Position numbers and translations under genes: made by a program. Positions 1 through 10,106 of a stretch of 64,000 nt of DNA are shown one piece after another; position 1 is the first letter of the stretch; the number at the start of each line of letters is the position of its first letter. The notes under the pieces were generated by a model that made no database searches, had not been told where the DNA came from, and saw only the letters and a program-made list of their open reading frames with translations. The stretch is from assembly GCA_031002005.1 (NCBI GenBank), contig JARYHS010013631.1:66027832-66091831 (forward strand), given 5' to 3'. The stretch comes from Vandiemenella viatica (taxonomy: Eukaryota > Arthropoda > Insecta > Orthoptera > Morabidae).

Positions 1-484
1 CTGCACGTTAAGGCGCCACCAACCTGGTTCGGGGGGGGAGGGGGGGGCGGTAACAACGGGACCAGGTTTGAGTCGTCGTCCTCGCGTTCCAACCGTCCTG
101 GTTGTGTTTTTAAGCGATTTCCCGCAATAGTCTGTGCTAATACTAGGGAGTCCCCCAGAATCCGCATCATAAACTAAACATTTCACAAACAAAAAATTAG
201 TTTATCATAAGGACAGATGGCAACACAAACTTGCCTCCTCTTGGTTAAATGCTCCAGACCAAACAAGTCTGGTTCCAGCCATCCCGTTCACATCACTCAC
301 ACTATGTTGTCTGAGTAATCAGGTAGTTAATGGTTCTACTGAGACAAAAAATCCCTTACAGTGGTTTTAAGGAATGAATTCAAAAGAAATTATGTTGTCA
401 TATTTTCACGGCGGAGTGCTATTATTTTTTACAAATATTTGTTAACTATGGTTCATGAGATGTCATCTAACGACAATGCACGTG
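1..484. other. Unassigned non-coding DNA
   Basis: No coding region or recognisable element. It opens with an almost pure G run near 31-48, a likely replication-slippage tract. Confidence 0.5.
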
Positions 485-693
485 TTGGTGAGGAACCTAC
501 ATCGAAGATAAATTTTTAGTGAGGTAACTAAATTTGACACCACTGTCAATGTAAGGAGCACACAAGAATTTATGAATGTGGAGGAAATGATGGCGAGATA
601 AGTGAAAGAGGTAGACAAGCAGAGGCGTTCCTAAGGAACATTAGAAGCCTAATATGGAATAAAGAGGTGCCACAGAAAAGCAAGAGAGTAATC
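485..693 (+). repeat. Direct repeat copy A (LINE fragment)
   Basis: A 209-bp segment that recurs at 1815-2023 with a constant offset of 1330 and about five substitutions. Its right part encodes the same RTE-like peptide as copy B (residues such as AEAFLR and SLIWNK), but the match stops abruptly at 693, where copy B continues into LINE coding sequence. LINE copies are normally truncated at the 5' end, so a copy cut at its 3' side points to a DNA-level duplication or a later break rather than ordinary retrotransposition. Confidence 0.85.
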
Positions 694-1814
694 AATTGAT
701 TGAACTGCTTGCTGCGCATTTGTGAAGCGCTTTAAGTATTAGCTGAAGAGCAGAAACATGAAATCGAATACTGACGGCACTCTTTCAAAATAACACCCAC
801 TCTGGTGCAAAACAACCATAGGTGCTGTTACAATGGCTGGACAAAAACGTCTAAAACAGGAGATAGAGACTTCACTAAACCCAGCCACTTATCCCCTTTT
901 CAATCAAGTGTAACACTTTTTTCATTTTAAAAATGTCACTTGTTTACTAGTGAAAGAATTCTGATATCTCGAATTTTGGTTTCAGACAACACTTGACAGA
1001 CAACACTAACTTCAAAACGTTGGTCTGGAACCATTGACCTCTATGCTGTCAGGGTAGACACTGATGTAAATTGAGCGGATAATTCTCTCATTTGTCTTAG
1101 TCATCTGCACCTTTCTCATAGGATAGATAATAGTCAACACATTAAGACATTATTTTCCCATTTTCGTAGCCTCTGACCATATTATTTAATAACTACATCC
1201 TGAATATCTCTGTTCCATTTATATTTCTGATAAACTGTAAGCTCGAACAATTTTTTTTTTAATTGAACCTCTGAATTTGCTCCTATTTTCGACACCCTGA
1301 ATTAGACAGACTCCTAAAGTCGAAACACTTTCCATCTGTGGTCGACACCGTTTCCGTAATACTGTTGAGGTTAAGTCAGTAAGATCGAGAGGAAACTCTA
1401 CAAAAGGGGTCAGTCCTAAGTGGAAGCAATTCCAGACGAGCTTGGGGTCCCATGGTGCCAGTCCATGACTCCCAAGTCATGATCCCCTGTGGTATATTAT
1501 AGACTTAAAAAACCAGCTCTACACAAAGTTGCGTCATAATAATAATAAAAACAGCAAAAAAATAAAATAAAAGGGAAACGTGTCAGATAGTGCAGAGATT
1601 TCTCTGCCAGCTTCTCTAAGCAAATGGTGGATTTCACTATCTGTCTATGACATAATATACCTAACTACAGGCTACTAAATATGACACAGTATGTACCGAG
1701 GACCAACACTATGCTTTAATTTTATGTTCCAAGAGCCCCACTGTTGCGTATATAAAAAACTGATTGTTGTGCCTGCACAGAAGATTTGTTTAGTTTATAT
1801 TCGAAGCTAAATTT
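694..1814. other. Unassigned AT-rich DNA between direct repeats
   Basis: No gene or element recognised. The only feature of note is that it lies between the two copies of the 209-bp direct repeat. Confidence 0.5.
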
Positions 1815-2023
1815 TTGGTGAGGAACCTACATCGAAGATAAATTTTTAGTGAGGTAACTAAATTTGACACCACTGTCAATGTAAGGAGCACACAAGAATT
1901 TAGGAATGTGGAGGAAATGATGGCGAGATAAGTGAAAGAGGTAGACAAGCAGAGGCGTTCCTAAGGAGCATTAGAAGTCTAATATGGAACAAAGAGGTGC
2001 CACAGAGAAGCAAGAGAGTAATC
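1815..2023 (+). repeat. Direct repeat copy B (5' part of LINE relic)
   Basis: Second copy of the 485-693 repeat. Here it runs without a break into the LINE coding relic that follows, so this is the better preserved context. Confidence 0.85.
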
Positions 2024-2490
2024 TGTCATACATACTATGTGCCTATCTTGACTTATGCTGCTGAAACGTGGACAATGAAAAAGCGGGACATCAGCAGAGT
2101 ACAAACAAGTGAAATGAAGTTTAAGAGGTAGAATGGGAGTTATTAAAATGGACAGAATAAGGAATGAAGTAATTAGACGCACCATGAAAGAGGAACTCCT
2201 ACAGGAAAGGATAGAGAGGACCAGACTGAGATGGTATGGACATGTAAAGAGAATGGAGGCTCAGAGAATCCCAAGAAAAATCCATGAAATTAAGATGCGT
2301 GGTAAACGACCCGGAGGAAGACCAAGAGATGGATGGCTGAAAGGAGTGGAGGAGGGTGTACGGAAGAGAGGAGAGGACTGGAACAAGGTGGTGACAGAGA
2401 GGTGGTGAGAAGAAAGAAGGAAATGTAGAGGCTTTTGCATGAAGCAGACCCAGCCAGAGGCTGGAAATTGTTAAGGATGATGATGATGAC
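1916..2490 (+). pseudogene. RTE-like LINE, C-terminal end of the RT ORF and 3' tail
   Basis: Two overlapping frames encode the C-terminal, post-RT part of a non-LTR retrotransposon protein. The first, from 1916, contains AEAFLRSIRSLIWNK and PILTYAAETW and ends at a stop near 2128. The second (2133-2408) contains MDRIRNEVIR and LRWYGHVKRM, then KRPGGRPRDGW. The frame changes between them, so a frameshift has broken the gene. About 65 bases after the stop the element ends in a short GAT repeat (2476-2490), a simple-repeat 3' tail of the kind seen in RTE-type LINEs. A related copy lies on the minus strand at 43978-44875. The family is clear from the peptides; the RTE clade is inferred from them and from the tail. 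Confidence 0.8.
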
Positions 2491-3085
2491 AAGAATTTAG
2501 ATAACTACACAGAGGCCATCCATAACAGAAAAAATTTCTTTGTATCAGCTGCAAAAGCATACTCTCATTTATTTGATTAGATCACATTTGCATTTTCACA
2601 TTCAATGTAAAGAAAAGTAAACCTACACTGAGTGTTGCAGTACTTCTTGAAGTAACAAGCTATGCGCTTCCGACCATGGTAAGCATACACTCTACAGCTG
2701 TTCGTAACGGACGGACGAGGCCACCGGACGCGCAGACTCGTTGGGATTGAGTAAAGCCTACTGAGTTGCAGGATTTATAAACGGTTCTCTGGATCATCAT
2801 ATTTCTTTAAATTCGAATTTGATACAATTTCATGTCGACGATAGGGGTACTGTCATCACTACGTGCCCTTACAGTAGCTGTATCGCGTAGAAACGTCAAC
2901 TTCCTGCAGCCTACTGTTTTCAAGTCGATGTCCTTGTGTATGTCTGTTTGGCTGACTGATCTGTCAAATGTTTTTCCACTGGTTCAGACACGTTGCCATA
3001 CGCCGCAATAAATTGCAAGAAAATATTAAGAAACTAACTTATAAACACTGTAAAAACTCACTAAAAACTATTAAAGAGTAAAGTC
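2491..3085. other. Unassigned non-coding DNA
   Basis: No coding region or repeat that I recognise between the LINE tail and the Tc1-like relic. Confidence 0.5.
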
Positions 3086-3279
3086 TACACTGCAGTGCCA
3101 AATGTCACGGGATAGGAAGATCCAAATATCCAGGTGGCGGTAGCACCGCGGAAGAAACGAATAGATTTGCCGTGCAATGCGGAGCTTTCATTTGTACTTT
3201 CGTGAGTCGAATGAACTGTTTTCTGACGTAATTATGGCCTCATGACATGATTTATCAGATTTTGAACGCGAAATGGTAG

Positions 3280-3523
3280 TTTTTTTTTTTAATTTTAATA
3301 TATATATATGGCTTTCGGCTGCTGAGGCCATACAGCCAGCTCAATGTGAATAAGTAATCATGCAGTGTTTATATTCAGTATCTTGTAAGTATGGACACCA
3401 CAGGACGGACAGGACATTCACACAGACACACAACACTTAACATCCATGCCCGCGGCCGGATTCGAACCGGCGACCTTCGGCACGCGGAGCTAGCACTCTA
3501 GCCCCTACGCTACCGACGCCGGC
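3280..3523 (-). repeat. tRNA-derived SINE with A-rich tail and 9-bp TSD
   Basis: On the minus strand it starts with a tRNA-like head (GGTAGCGTAGGGGCTAGAGT as box A region and GGTTCGAATCC as box B). The body continues leftward to an AT repeat and a poly-A tail, seen as T10 at 3281-3290. The direct repeat AAATGGTAG flanks it at 3271-3279 and 3524-3532 without mismatch, which proves an insertion by target-primed reverse transcription. Removing it restores the Tc1-like reading through the DFER region. A different family from the SINE at 8683. Confidence 0.9.
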
Positions 3524-3747
3524 AAATGGTAGTTGGTGCTAGACATATGGAGCATATCATTTCGGAAATTGTTCGTGAATGCAACATTCCTTTATCCACA
3601 TTGCCTCAAGAGTGTGCCGTGAATACATAATTTCCTGAATTACCTCCCACGTCTACCTCCACAGACAGGCAGGATTCAGAAAACAGCCACACTCAGTGTG
3701 GGACGCACGGCAGACAAGTCCTGAAGACAGTGCAGTGAAATTTAGCG

Positions 3748-3981
3748 TTGCTGGAATACAGCAGCATAAGAACGAAGCGAGTGCCTCTGCTAATAAAGCG
3801 CCATCCGCTGCAACGTCTCTTCTGGACTCGTGATCATATCGGTTGGACCTTAGATGACTTTAAAACTGTTGTGTTGTCAGATGAGTCACGATTCCAGTTG
3901 GTAAGAGCCGTTGTTAGACCCCACGCTGACACTGTGCAAGTTGGTGTTGGCACCATCATAGCGCGGGCTGTGTTTATATAG
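3748..3981 (+). pseudogene. Tc1-like transposase, catalytic-core fragment
   Basis: A 77-codon open stretch with RLFWTRDHIGWTLDDFK followed by VVLSDESRFQL. The SDESRF segment carries the first catalytic aspartate of Tc1-type DDE transposases. The second aspartate and the glutamate region are not readable in frame, and downstream sequence is disrupted. It is a fragment of the element that spans 3088-4704 and cannot be functional. Confidence 0.8.
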
Positions 3982-4209
3982 CATCTCCCTGGACCTCTGG
4001 TCAAACTGAACCGATCATTGACTGGAATTAGTAAAGAAATAAAGGGGGTATGGCTTTATTGGCCAGAACCCCGAAGGATAGTTCGGCAGCCGGTTTGACA
4101 GAGTTTCTGTTTGCCGCGACTCTGTTGTGGTTATCTAGTGGAACGTGACTGGGACATGAATGAACGGTCAGATCGTGCAGAACGTTCTGCATAGGAAACA
4201 CTATCGCAG

Positions 4210-4590
4210 TTAGGGGGCGTCCATAAACCACGTAGCTCCAGTTTGGCCCTTGTAAATTTCCCCCCTTCCTTCCCCCGCGTATCCTGACGTGCCTTTCTCT
4301 CTCCCCCTCTCCCCCTCCCTCCCCATGTAGCTTTCTTCCCTGTTGATTCCATAAGACATTTTGTACTGTTTTCTCTTGTCAGACTATCGTCAATCGCTTA
4401 CGGAGATAATTAAATGACGGAAATAAATATTTACATGCTGTTATGTATTCTGTACCTCATTTTTAACTGTGACAAACAATATAAATGAAAAAAAGCTAGG
4501 TTACCTGGTTCGAAACCCTCCTCCCCCCACGTAGCTTTCCAGCCAACCCCTCCCTCCCTGAACCAAGCCACGTAATTTATGGATGGCTGC
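4210..4590. mobile_element. Inverted-repeat MITE in the Tc1 relic
   Basis: The left part reads GGGGGCGTCCATAAACCACG. The right end in reverse reads GCAGCCATCCATAAATTACG. This gives opposing copies of a CCATAAAnnACGTrG core with pyrimidine- and purine-rich flanks. It interrupts the C-terminal half of the Tc1-like relic. GCAG at 4206-4209 and 4588-4591 could be the target duplication, but the extreme ends do not pair well, so boundaries are approximate and the superfamily is open. Confidence 0.6.
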
Positions 4591-4859
4591 AGGGGAAGCA
4601 TGGCTGAATATTTCTTCAGAGGGCTTCCGACGACTGCACTTCGCCGGGCAAAGGGAGTACCACATGATATTAGGAGGTATCGCATGATTTTTGACATTTC
4701 AATGTATTAATCAGTAGATGAATATATGGAAAATAGCGTACAAGAAAAATATAAGTTGTAATAAGTCATGTTGTTTTAGTGTAAGTTTTTATTAATTGTC
4801 ATGTAATGAACTCTATATGGTCTAATGGAAAAGGAATAGTAATTCTTCTACGGTATCAG

Positions 4860-5102
4860 CAGGGCCGGCATTAGGGAGAGGTAGCGGAGCAAGAGTACCC
4901 CGGGCCCATGAAGGGGGCCCTCCGGCCAGGGTGTCTAGCTAAATAGAAATCCAACAAAAAAAAACCTTTTCTACGAAAGGTTTTATTTGATTTTATGGGT
5001 AAAAATTTCTGACAAAAAATCAATGTGTAAAGTAAAAAAAAAATCGAGGTGGGGGGCCCGAGAACACTTACCTGGGGCCCGAGAATCCTAGCGCCGACCC
5101 TG
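4860..5102. mobile_element. hAT-type MITE
   Basis: Non-autonomous 243-bp element. It begins CAGGGCCGGCATTAGG and ends CCTAGCGCCGACCCTG, imperfect inverted repeats of hAT style. The 8-bp flanks GGTATCAG (4852-4859) and GTTATCAG (5103-5110) match at seven of eight positions, as expected for a hAT target duplication. No coding capacity. A second copy of the same family, in the opposite orientation, is at 59807-60064. Confidence 0.9.
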
Positions 5103-5110
5103 GTTATCAG

Positions 5111-6345
5111 CAACTGTGAGGGCATTAAACTAAACAGCACAATGATTAAGTCAGAAGGAGTCAAAAAGATAACGGCAAGAAAGTAAAATACCGTGAAAAG
5201 CATTTAAAAGTAAGTTTACTGTACTTAACGTAAATAAAAAGCGCTTAAGATCAACAGTATGGTTGAGAGCTGGGTTGGTAGGAGTAGCAAAACTTAGTGG
5301 TATAAAACAGACGAAGATAGAAGTTTGTTACTTAAAGAAAAATTGTAATAACAATGCGATACGTTGTATATCGGTTAAAGACGTTAAGTACTGAAATAAT
5401 ATTCTGATGAATTACTTGCTAAAGGAGACTGTATTTTAGTTGTTTGGAATGGAATATGTTACATAAAAGAAAATAAACAGCTAAAATTTAAACTTAAGCG
5501 TACTGTTAAAAATAATTTGACAAGGCATATATACATGGGCTTCTTCCACGAAATGGATATGAAAGCTCCTTAACAACACAAAAATTTGAAGTGACGAAAT
5601 TGGATCCTAGAAACACATATTTAACGAATTGGTGAAGAGAGAGTAAAAGGGAATTAAAATTCTCTGGTTTCTGTTTACGAATGATTTAGTCTTGTTTGTA
5701 TTTTGAAAATAATCACAATGAATAGCCATAGCTGCCTTCTCTTTGATTTTTTCAATTAAAACTCACATTCGATCTCCACAAACGCCCTAAAATATTTGAA
5801 TTACAAACATATCTATAAGAAAAAGCCATTGACTGGTGTTTGTAAAATAATAAAATCTTAATAGTGCTATAAAGCTCAATATTATTCTTCCGTTGTGTTT
5901 ATAGACTAGACTGACGCAATCCTATTCTGAGGCAATCTCTCTTTCTCCATATCATATTACCACCTGCGTGCTCAGTTTCGCCTATTCTTATTCTAATCTA
6001 AGGTACTTTTCTTCCACTATTTTCTTAACCAACAAGTAACCAGTTCCGGATATCTTAAAACGTCTTCTACCATCCTCTCTTCTTTATGTGAGATTCTTTA
6101 TATGTTCATTTCACCACATTTCAGTTGCTTTAGTTTGCTCTTTTCCCGCAAGGCTCGACCTTAAATCATTGTGTATAATTTTTGAAAGTTATTTCTGAGT
6201 TCTAGGTGTACGTTTTATTCTGAAAGGTTCTTCCTTTTGAAAGAGGAATTTTTTAGTAGTGCCAAGTTGCTTTAGATACAATCCTTGTGATGTTCATCGG
6301 ATAGAAACTGCTGCATATGAAATTACATTGAAAATGCTTTATTGC
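5111..6345. other. Unassigned AT-rich DNA
   Basis: No gene, SINE head or terminal inverted repeat recognised. Open frames here are short and have no family signature. Confidence 0.5.
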
Positions 6346-6349
6346 CATA

Positions 6350-6540
6350 CAAGTTGCCCGTCCGGTTGTCTCTGTTGTTTGCGACACCATCATGGTATCC
6401 GGCGCCTGACACAGACTCTGGTTAGAGTCCTGACCGTGGAAGAAATGTTCATCATCAGAACGTGACCACCAAGGTAGGAGAAATGAAGTACAGTTCCTGA
6501 TCACAAAGGTTGTGAGCTAAATCCCAAACCTTTGCGCAGT
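6350..6540 (+). repeat. Possible tRNA-derived SINE
   Basis: A box-B-like GGTTAGAGTCC near 6419-6429 lies about 40 bases after a CATGGTATCCGGCGCC stretch that could be a degraded box A. No clear tail or target duplication is visible, so this is tentative. Confidence 0.35.
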
Positions 6541-8680
6541 GAGTATGGAGTGAGCGGACGTTAAGCTTGGCTCCCTCGGTTTCTTTCGGGTGAGTAGGCC
6601 TGCATGGGCTGGCATCTGGTTTCACCCCCACCCTTATTTCAAAGTTCGTTCATTCACAAAACTACCAACACACTACACCGATCACAAGCACATTACAGTC
6701 TCCTTAATAACAGTAATACTTGCATACATTTCGTTCAGTGGGGAAGGCAAGTGGAAAGCTCCTCATTTAAATTTCCCACTTCATTGCTTTGGAGGAGTAA
6801 CTATCTCCATAGCGAAGCCGACAAGCAGGTCGTCAGTTGTGTCGTAGAAAGTATTTATACACGTAAATTTTGATAACACCTTAGCATTAATAATCGTTAA
6901 CTAGTGACACATAATTTATCTTCGTCCCATTGCTATCAAAGGAACGATTTCTTGTAATCGTATATCACCGCAGATGTAAGATCAAAGTACAGTCATACTC
7001 ATGTCATAAGCTGAGAAAGGAATATGAAATTTTTATCATCTACATCTTTATCTGCAATTCATATAACCAGAACAATATAACAGCAGTTTATGAAAAATGG
7101 ATTCGTTATTACTGGAGGTGCTAGGCGACAAGTATATGTCACAGATATCACGCCCAATACAAAGGATACTTTTTTGGGAACACAAAAATCTCTTTATTAC
7201 GTTTACTGAAATTCCACATGTTACTTTCGTTTATGTCCTTTTTTACACCTTACGCAACATATTTTAATATCAATTGATTTTATTGCCGTTTAAACAACAG
7301 CTAACTAAAAATATTTTCGAATCACATCAATTTTTTATTAATATAAAATCACCATTATACAATCGAACATGAAGAAGCAAAAATATGATTTTAAAGATGT
7401 AGAGAAAACCCTCAACCTCTCAAAATTGTGCTCAGTACAAGTCCTAGCATGGAATATTTCGCTCTGAAAGGAAAATTGAAAATCATCCTTAAATTATAAA
7501 TCAATTTTGACCGAATTCATAAACTCATCCTATTCTTGCGAACAAATGACGCATTAATTTCTGCAATATCAAGAAACTTTATTCATACATATCCCAGCCA
7601 AAGATAAAATAATACGGACGAAAATATCCACTGAAGTAAGCGAAAATACCGTGAAAAAGAATCAGGTATTACAAAACAGTTTATATGTTTGACATCTGCC
7701 TTCAAGATAATAAAAAAGTCGTGATTCGTAAGTAAAAAGGTTCACTTTTATGTATTTATAAGAGCTCCCATTTGTATTTGTTGTTTGAATTACCATAATT
7801 TGAATTATATTGCCTATTTAGTTAGATTTACTAACTATTTACTAAGGTTATCGTTAACCGAGTAATATTACTCGTAAAATTCTAACTTTTTTTTCTTCTT
7901 CCGATTCGGGCACCTGTCTACGAAACGTCTAACTTTTATATGTTCTATAGGATGAACATATATATTATGAAATGTGCAGTTTATGAGACGGAGACTGGCG
8001 AACGTCCCATCACGTGCTTAGATGATTGCGGAAAACCGCGTAAGTACTGTACCGCAGTCGGGACGGACGGCACGCGGGGGTTTGGGCTCGTGCTCGGTCC
8101 CGTTTTACCTCCCTATAGACTGAGCCACAGTGGCGAGATGTTAAATTTCATTATTTAACATAGAAGTGATTGATTAATTGATTGACTAGAAGATTGTTGA
8201 TAAATCTGATAACATTTTAAAAGCCAACGATGGATCCCGCGTGATTGACGCCAGACCCACAAATGTCCAACTGGATTACAGTGAGTGAGACGGAGCTTTA
8301 GCGAGATAACTCCAGTAATAATAACGAAATGTTCGGAGAATTTACTGTTTCCGCTTTATCTCTCTGGGCTCTATCTTTATGCCTTTCTACCGCATACTTT
8401 TATTCATGACCCCGATACTTACTACTGTTCAGCAAGATGAATTAAAACTGATGAACATTTTTTAGATTTCGTTTCTGTAATTGTCAGCATATTTTCTAGT
8501 TGTGTAGGTAAATCGACTTCACTTTAAAACGTATGTATCTTTCTTATTTTTTTTTTTTTTCAATTCATCCCATACTCTGAGAGATGTTGTATATGATAAT
8601 ATACCTCTCAGATATAGCATATAGGTTGCCTCAGCTAAATACATGTACCTTGCCGTAATGGTATGTAAATAGTGTAGTGA
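6541..8680. other. Unassigned DNA with one GC-rich patch
   Basis: Mostly AT-rich and featureless. A GC-rich island at roughly 7990-8140 stands out but has no convincing reading frame and no promoter boxes, so it is more likely the remains of a repeat than an exon. Confidence 0.4.
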
Positions 8681-8682
8681 GT

Positions 8683-8898
8683 TGCACTTCAGACCGAGCG
8701 TAGCGAATGAGCGGTAAGGCTCTAGCCTCGCATTTGGGAGGACGCGCGTTCGAATCCCCGTCCGGCCATCCAAATTTTGATTTTCCATGTTTTCTCCCAA
8801 TCATTCCAGGCGAATCCTTCATTCAAAAGGCCATGGTAGATTTCCTTCCCGTTCCTTGTCCCCGTTCCTTTCCCGCCTCTAATGACCTCGACGTCTAA
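8683..8898 (+). repeat. tRNA-derived SINE, dominant local family
   Basis: Best-preserved copy of the most frequent SINE in the window. The head carries a degenerate box A around 8700-8712 and box B GTTCGAATC at 8748-8756. The body has the markers CATTCCAGGCGAAT, AAAAGGCCATGG, TTCCTTCCCGTTCC and CCTCTAATGACCTCGACGT. Other copies or fragments are at 15129, 15616, 45664/47147, 49722, 52541, 60671 and 61391. RNA polymerase III would transcribe it; a LINE must supply the reverse transcriptase. Confidence 0.88.
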
Positions 8899-9914
8899 GC
8901 CCGATGGACTTGAGTATCCTATTACGTACGTTAACAGTCAGCAGTATGATTCTTCTTAAATGACAAACAAAATAAATGGTTTAGTACTGCACCAATACTG
9001 TCATAATTCATTTGTAATTCTTCCATCTTTGTTCGGAAAAAATAAATGACTAACATAGGGACTACTTGTGAGATAGACCAACAAAACGCAAGTTCGGTAA
9101 AGCTGACACAGTCCCAGTCTCTAAAACAGAGATTCTCAACCTTTTAGAACATGCGATACCCTCCGCCTCACCACTTCCCAGTGGTCTATTGTTTGGGGTT
9201 ATGGAGAAAGCAACGAGGTGCTAACCACTCTGCCTTCTTCAAAGTGCCAGTGTTACTATGGAGAACTCTACGAGCCTGCATGGCATATGCAATAGGGAGG
9301 GACAACAGTTCGAAATCAATAAATTAACTAAGAAAAGAACGAACAGTATTGGCAATTTTAGAGACAAGAGGCCATTCCAAATGCAACTTTCTTTTAGAAG
9401 TATCAGAATAACGCCAGATTCCTATTGATTTGGACGACAAAATTATGAACACCATTCACAAACATCATCTTTCTTAAATTTCAGTGTATTCTAGGATTTA
9501 CCATAAAATCAGACTATAGCGATAAATAATTTGCTCAATAACACAAATACTGAATGCCTCGCTTCTTTCCCTATCGCTTTACCTAGAAAGCGTATAGGCC
9601 TGGCTACCAGTAATCATTTCACAATAGGCTGAGTGACTCCGAAGCTTTTTGTTCAATTCGGAAAAATTTTCTCGGTTTGTTCTGGAGTTTTTCTCTATCG
9701 TCTGCTTTATAATTAACTTGCTTCACAATTAACTGTGTGCTTACATTCTCTCTCTCCACCCCTCCCCCCCACGAAACCAACCCCTTGAACAAGTTTTCAA
9801 GCATACTGAAAGAGAAAGCCGAAAGCAGGATTACAAATTTCTTTTGAATAGGCAGAAGAAATATCAACAAAGTAAATAAATTTACTGACCTCAAGGAAAT
9901 AATACATTTTAATG
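8899..9914. other. Unassigned DNA with one possible hAT terminus
   Basis: At 9127 a CAGAGATTCTCAACCTTTTA string looks like the terminal repeat of Charlie/Buster-type hAT elements. I could not find a partner end, so it is at most a fragment. The rest shows nothing recognisable. Confidence 0.35.
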
Positions 9915-10106
9915 GTTTTAATTTAGTTTATTTAATTGCAATGGAGCACACGCTCCGGTGGCAATTTTCCTACACACCCAACTTCCCGCTATCCTTCACT
10001 CACCTACATTTGCCCTCTACATATTTTAACTTTAAAGTTTTTTTCCTTTTCGGTAGGTTGTTCATCATTCCCCTTGGTAACTCATTCCAATCCCTGACAC
10101 CCTTAC

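Larger units (their letters stand above)
3088..4704 (+). mobile_element. Tc1/mariner-like transposon relic with nested insertions
   Basis: Degenerate terminal inverted repeats face each other. The left end begins CACTGCAGTGCCAAATGTCA after a TA at 3086-3087. The right end, read in reverse, is CATTGAAATGTCAAAAATCA, followed by TA at 4705-4706. TA target duplications are diagnostic of this superfamily. Between the ends are transposase pieces (LSDFER near 3250; FWTRDHIGWTLDDFK and LSDESRFQL within 3748-3981; further C-terminal remnants near 4150-4200 and 4600-4690). Two later insertions split it: a SINE at 3280-3523 and a MITE near 4210-4590. Frames are broken and there is internal loss, so it is dead. 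Confidence 0.82.

Noticed and set aside
7990..8140. GC-rich patch as an exon or CpG island promoter
   Set aside because: No open frame of interest, no splice sites and no promoter motifs; more likely repeat remains.
8683..8760. Functional tRNA gene
   Set aside because: Boxes A and B are present, but the sequence continues as a repeated SINE body and no clean cloverleaf can be drawn.
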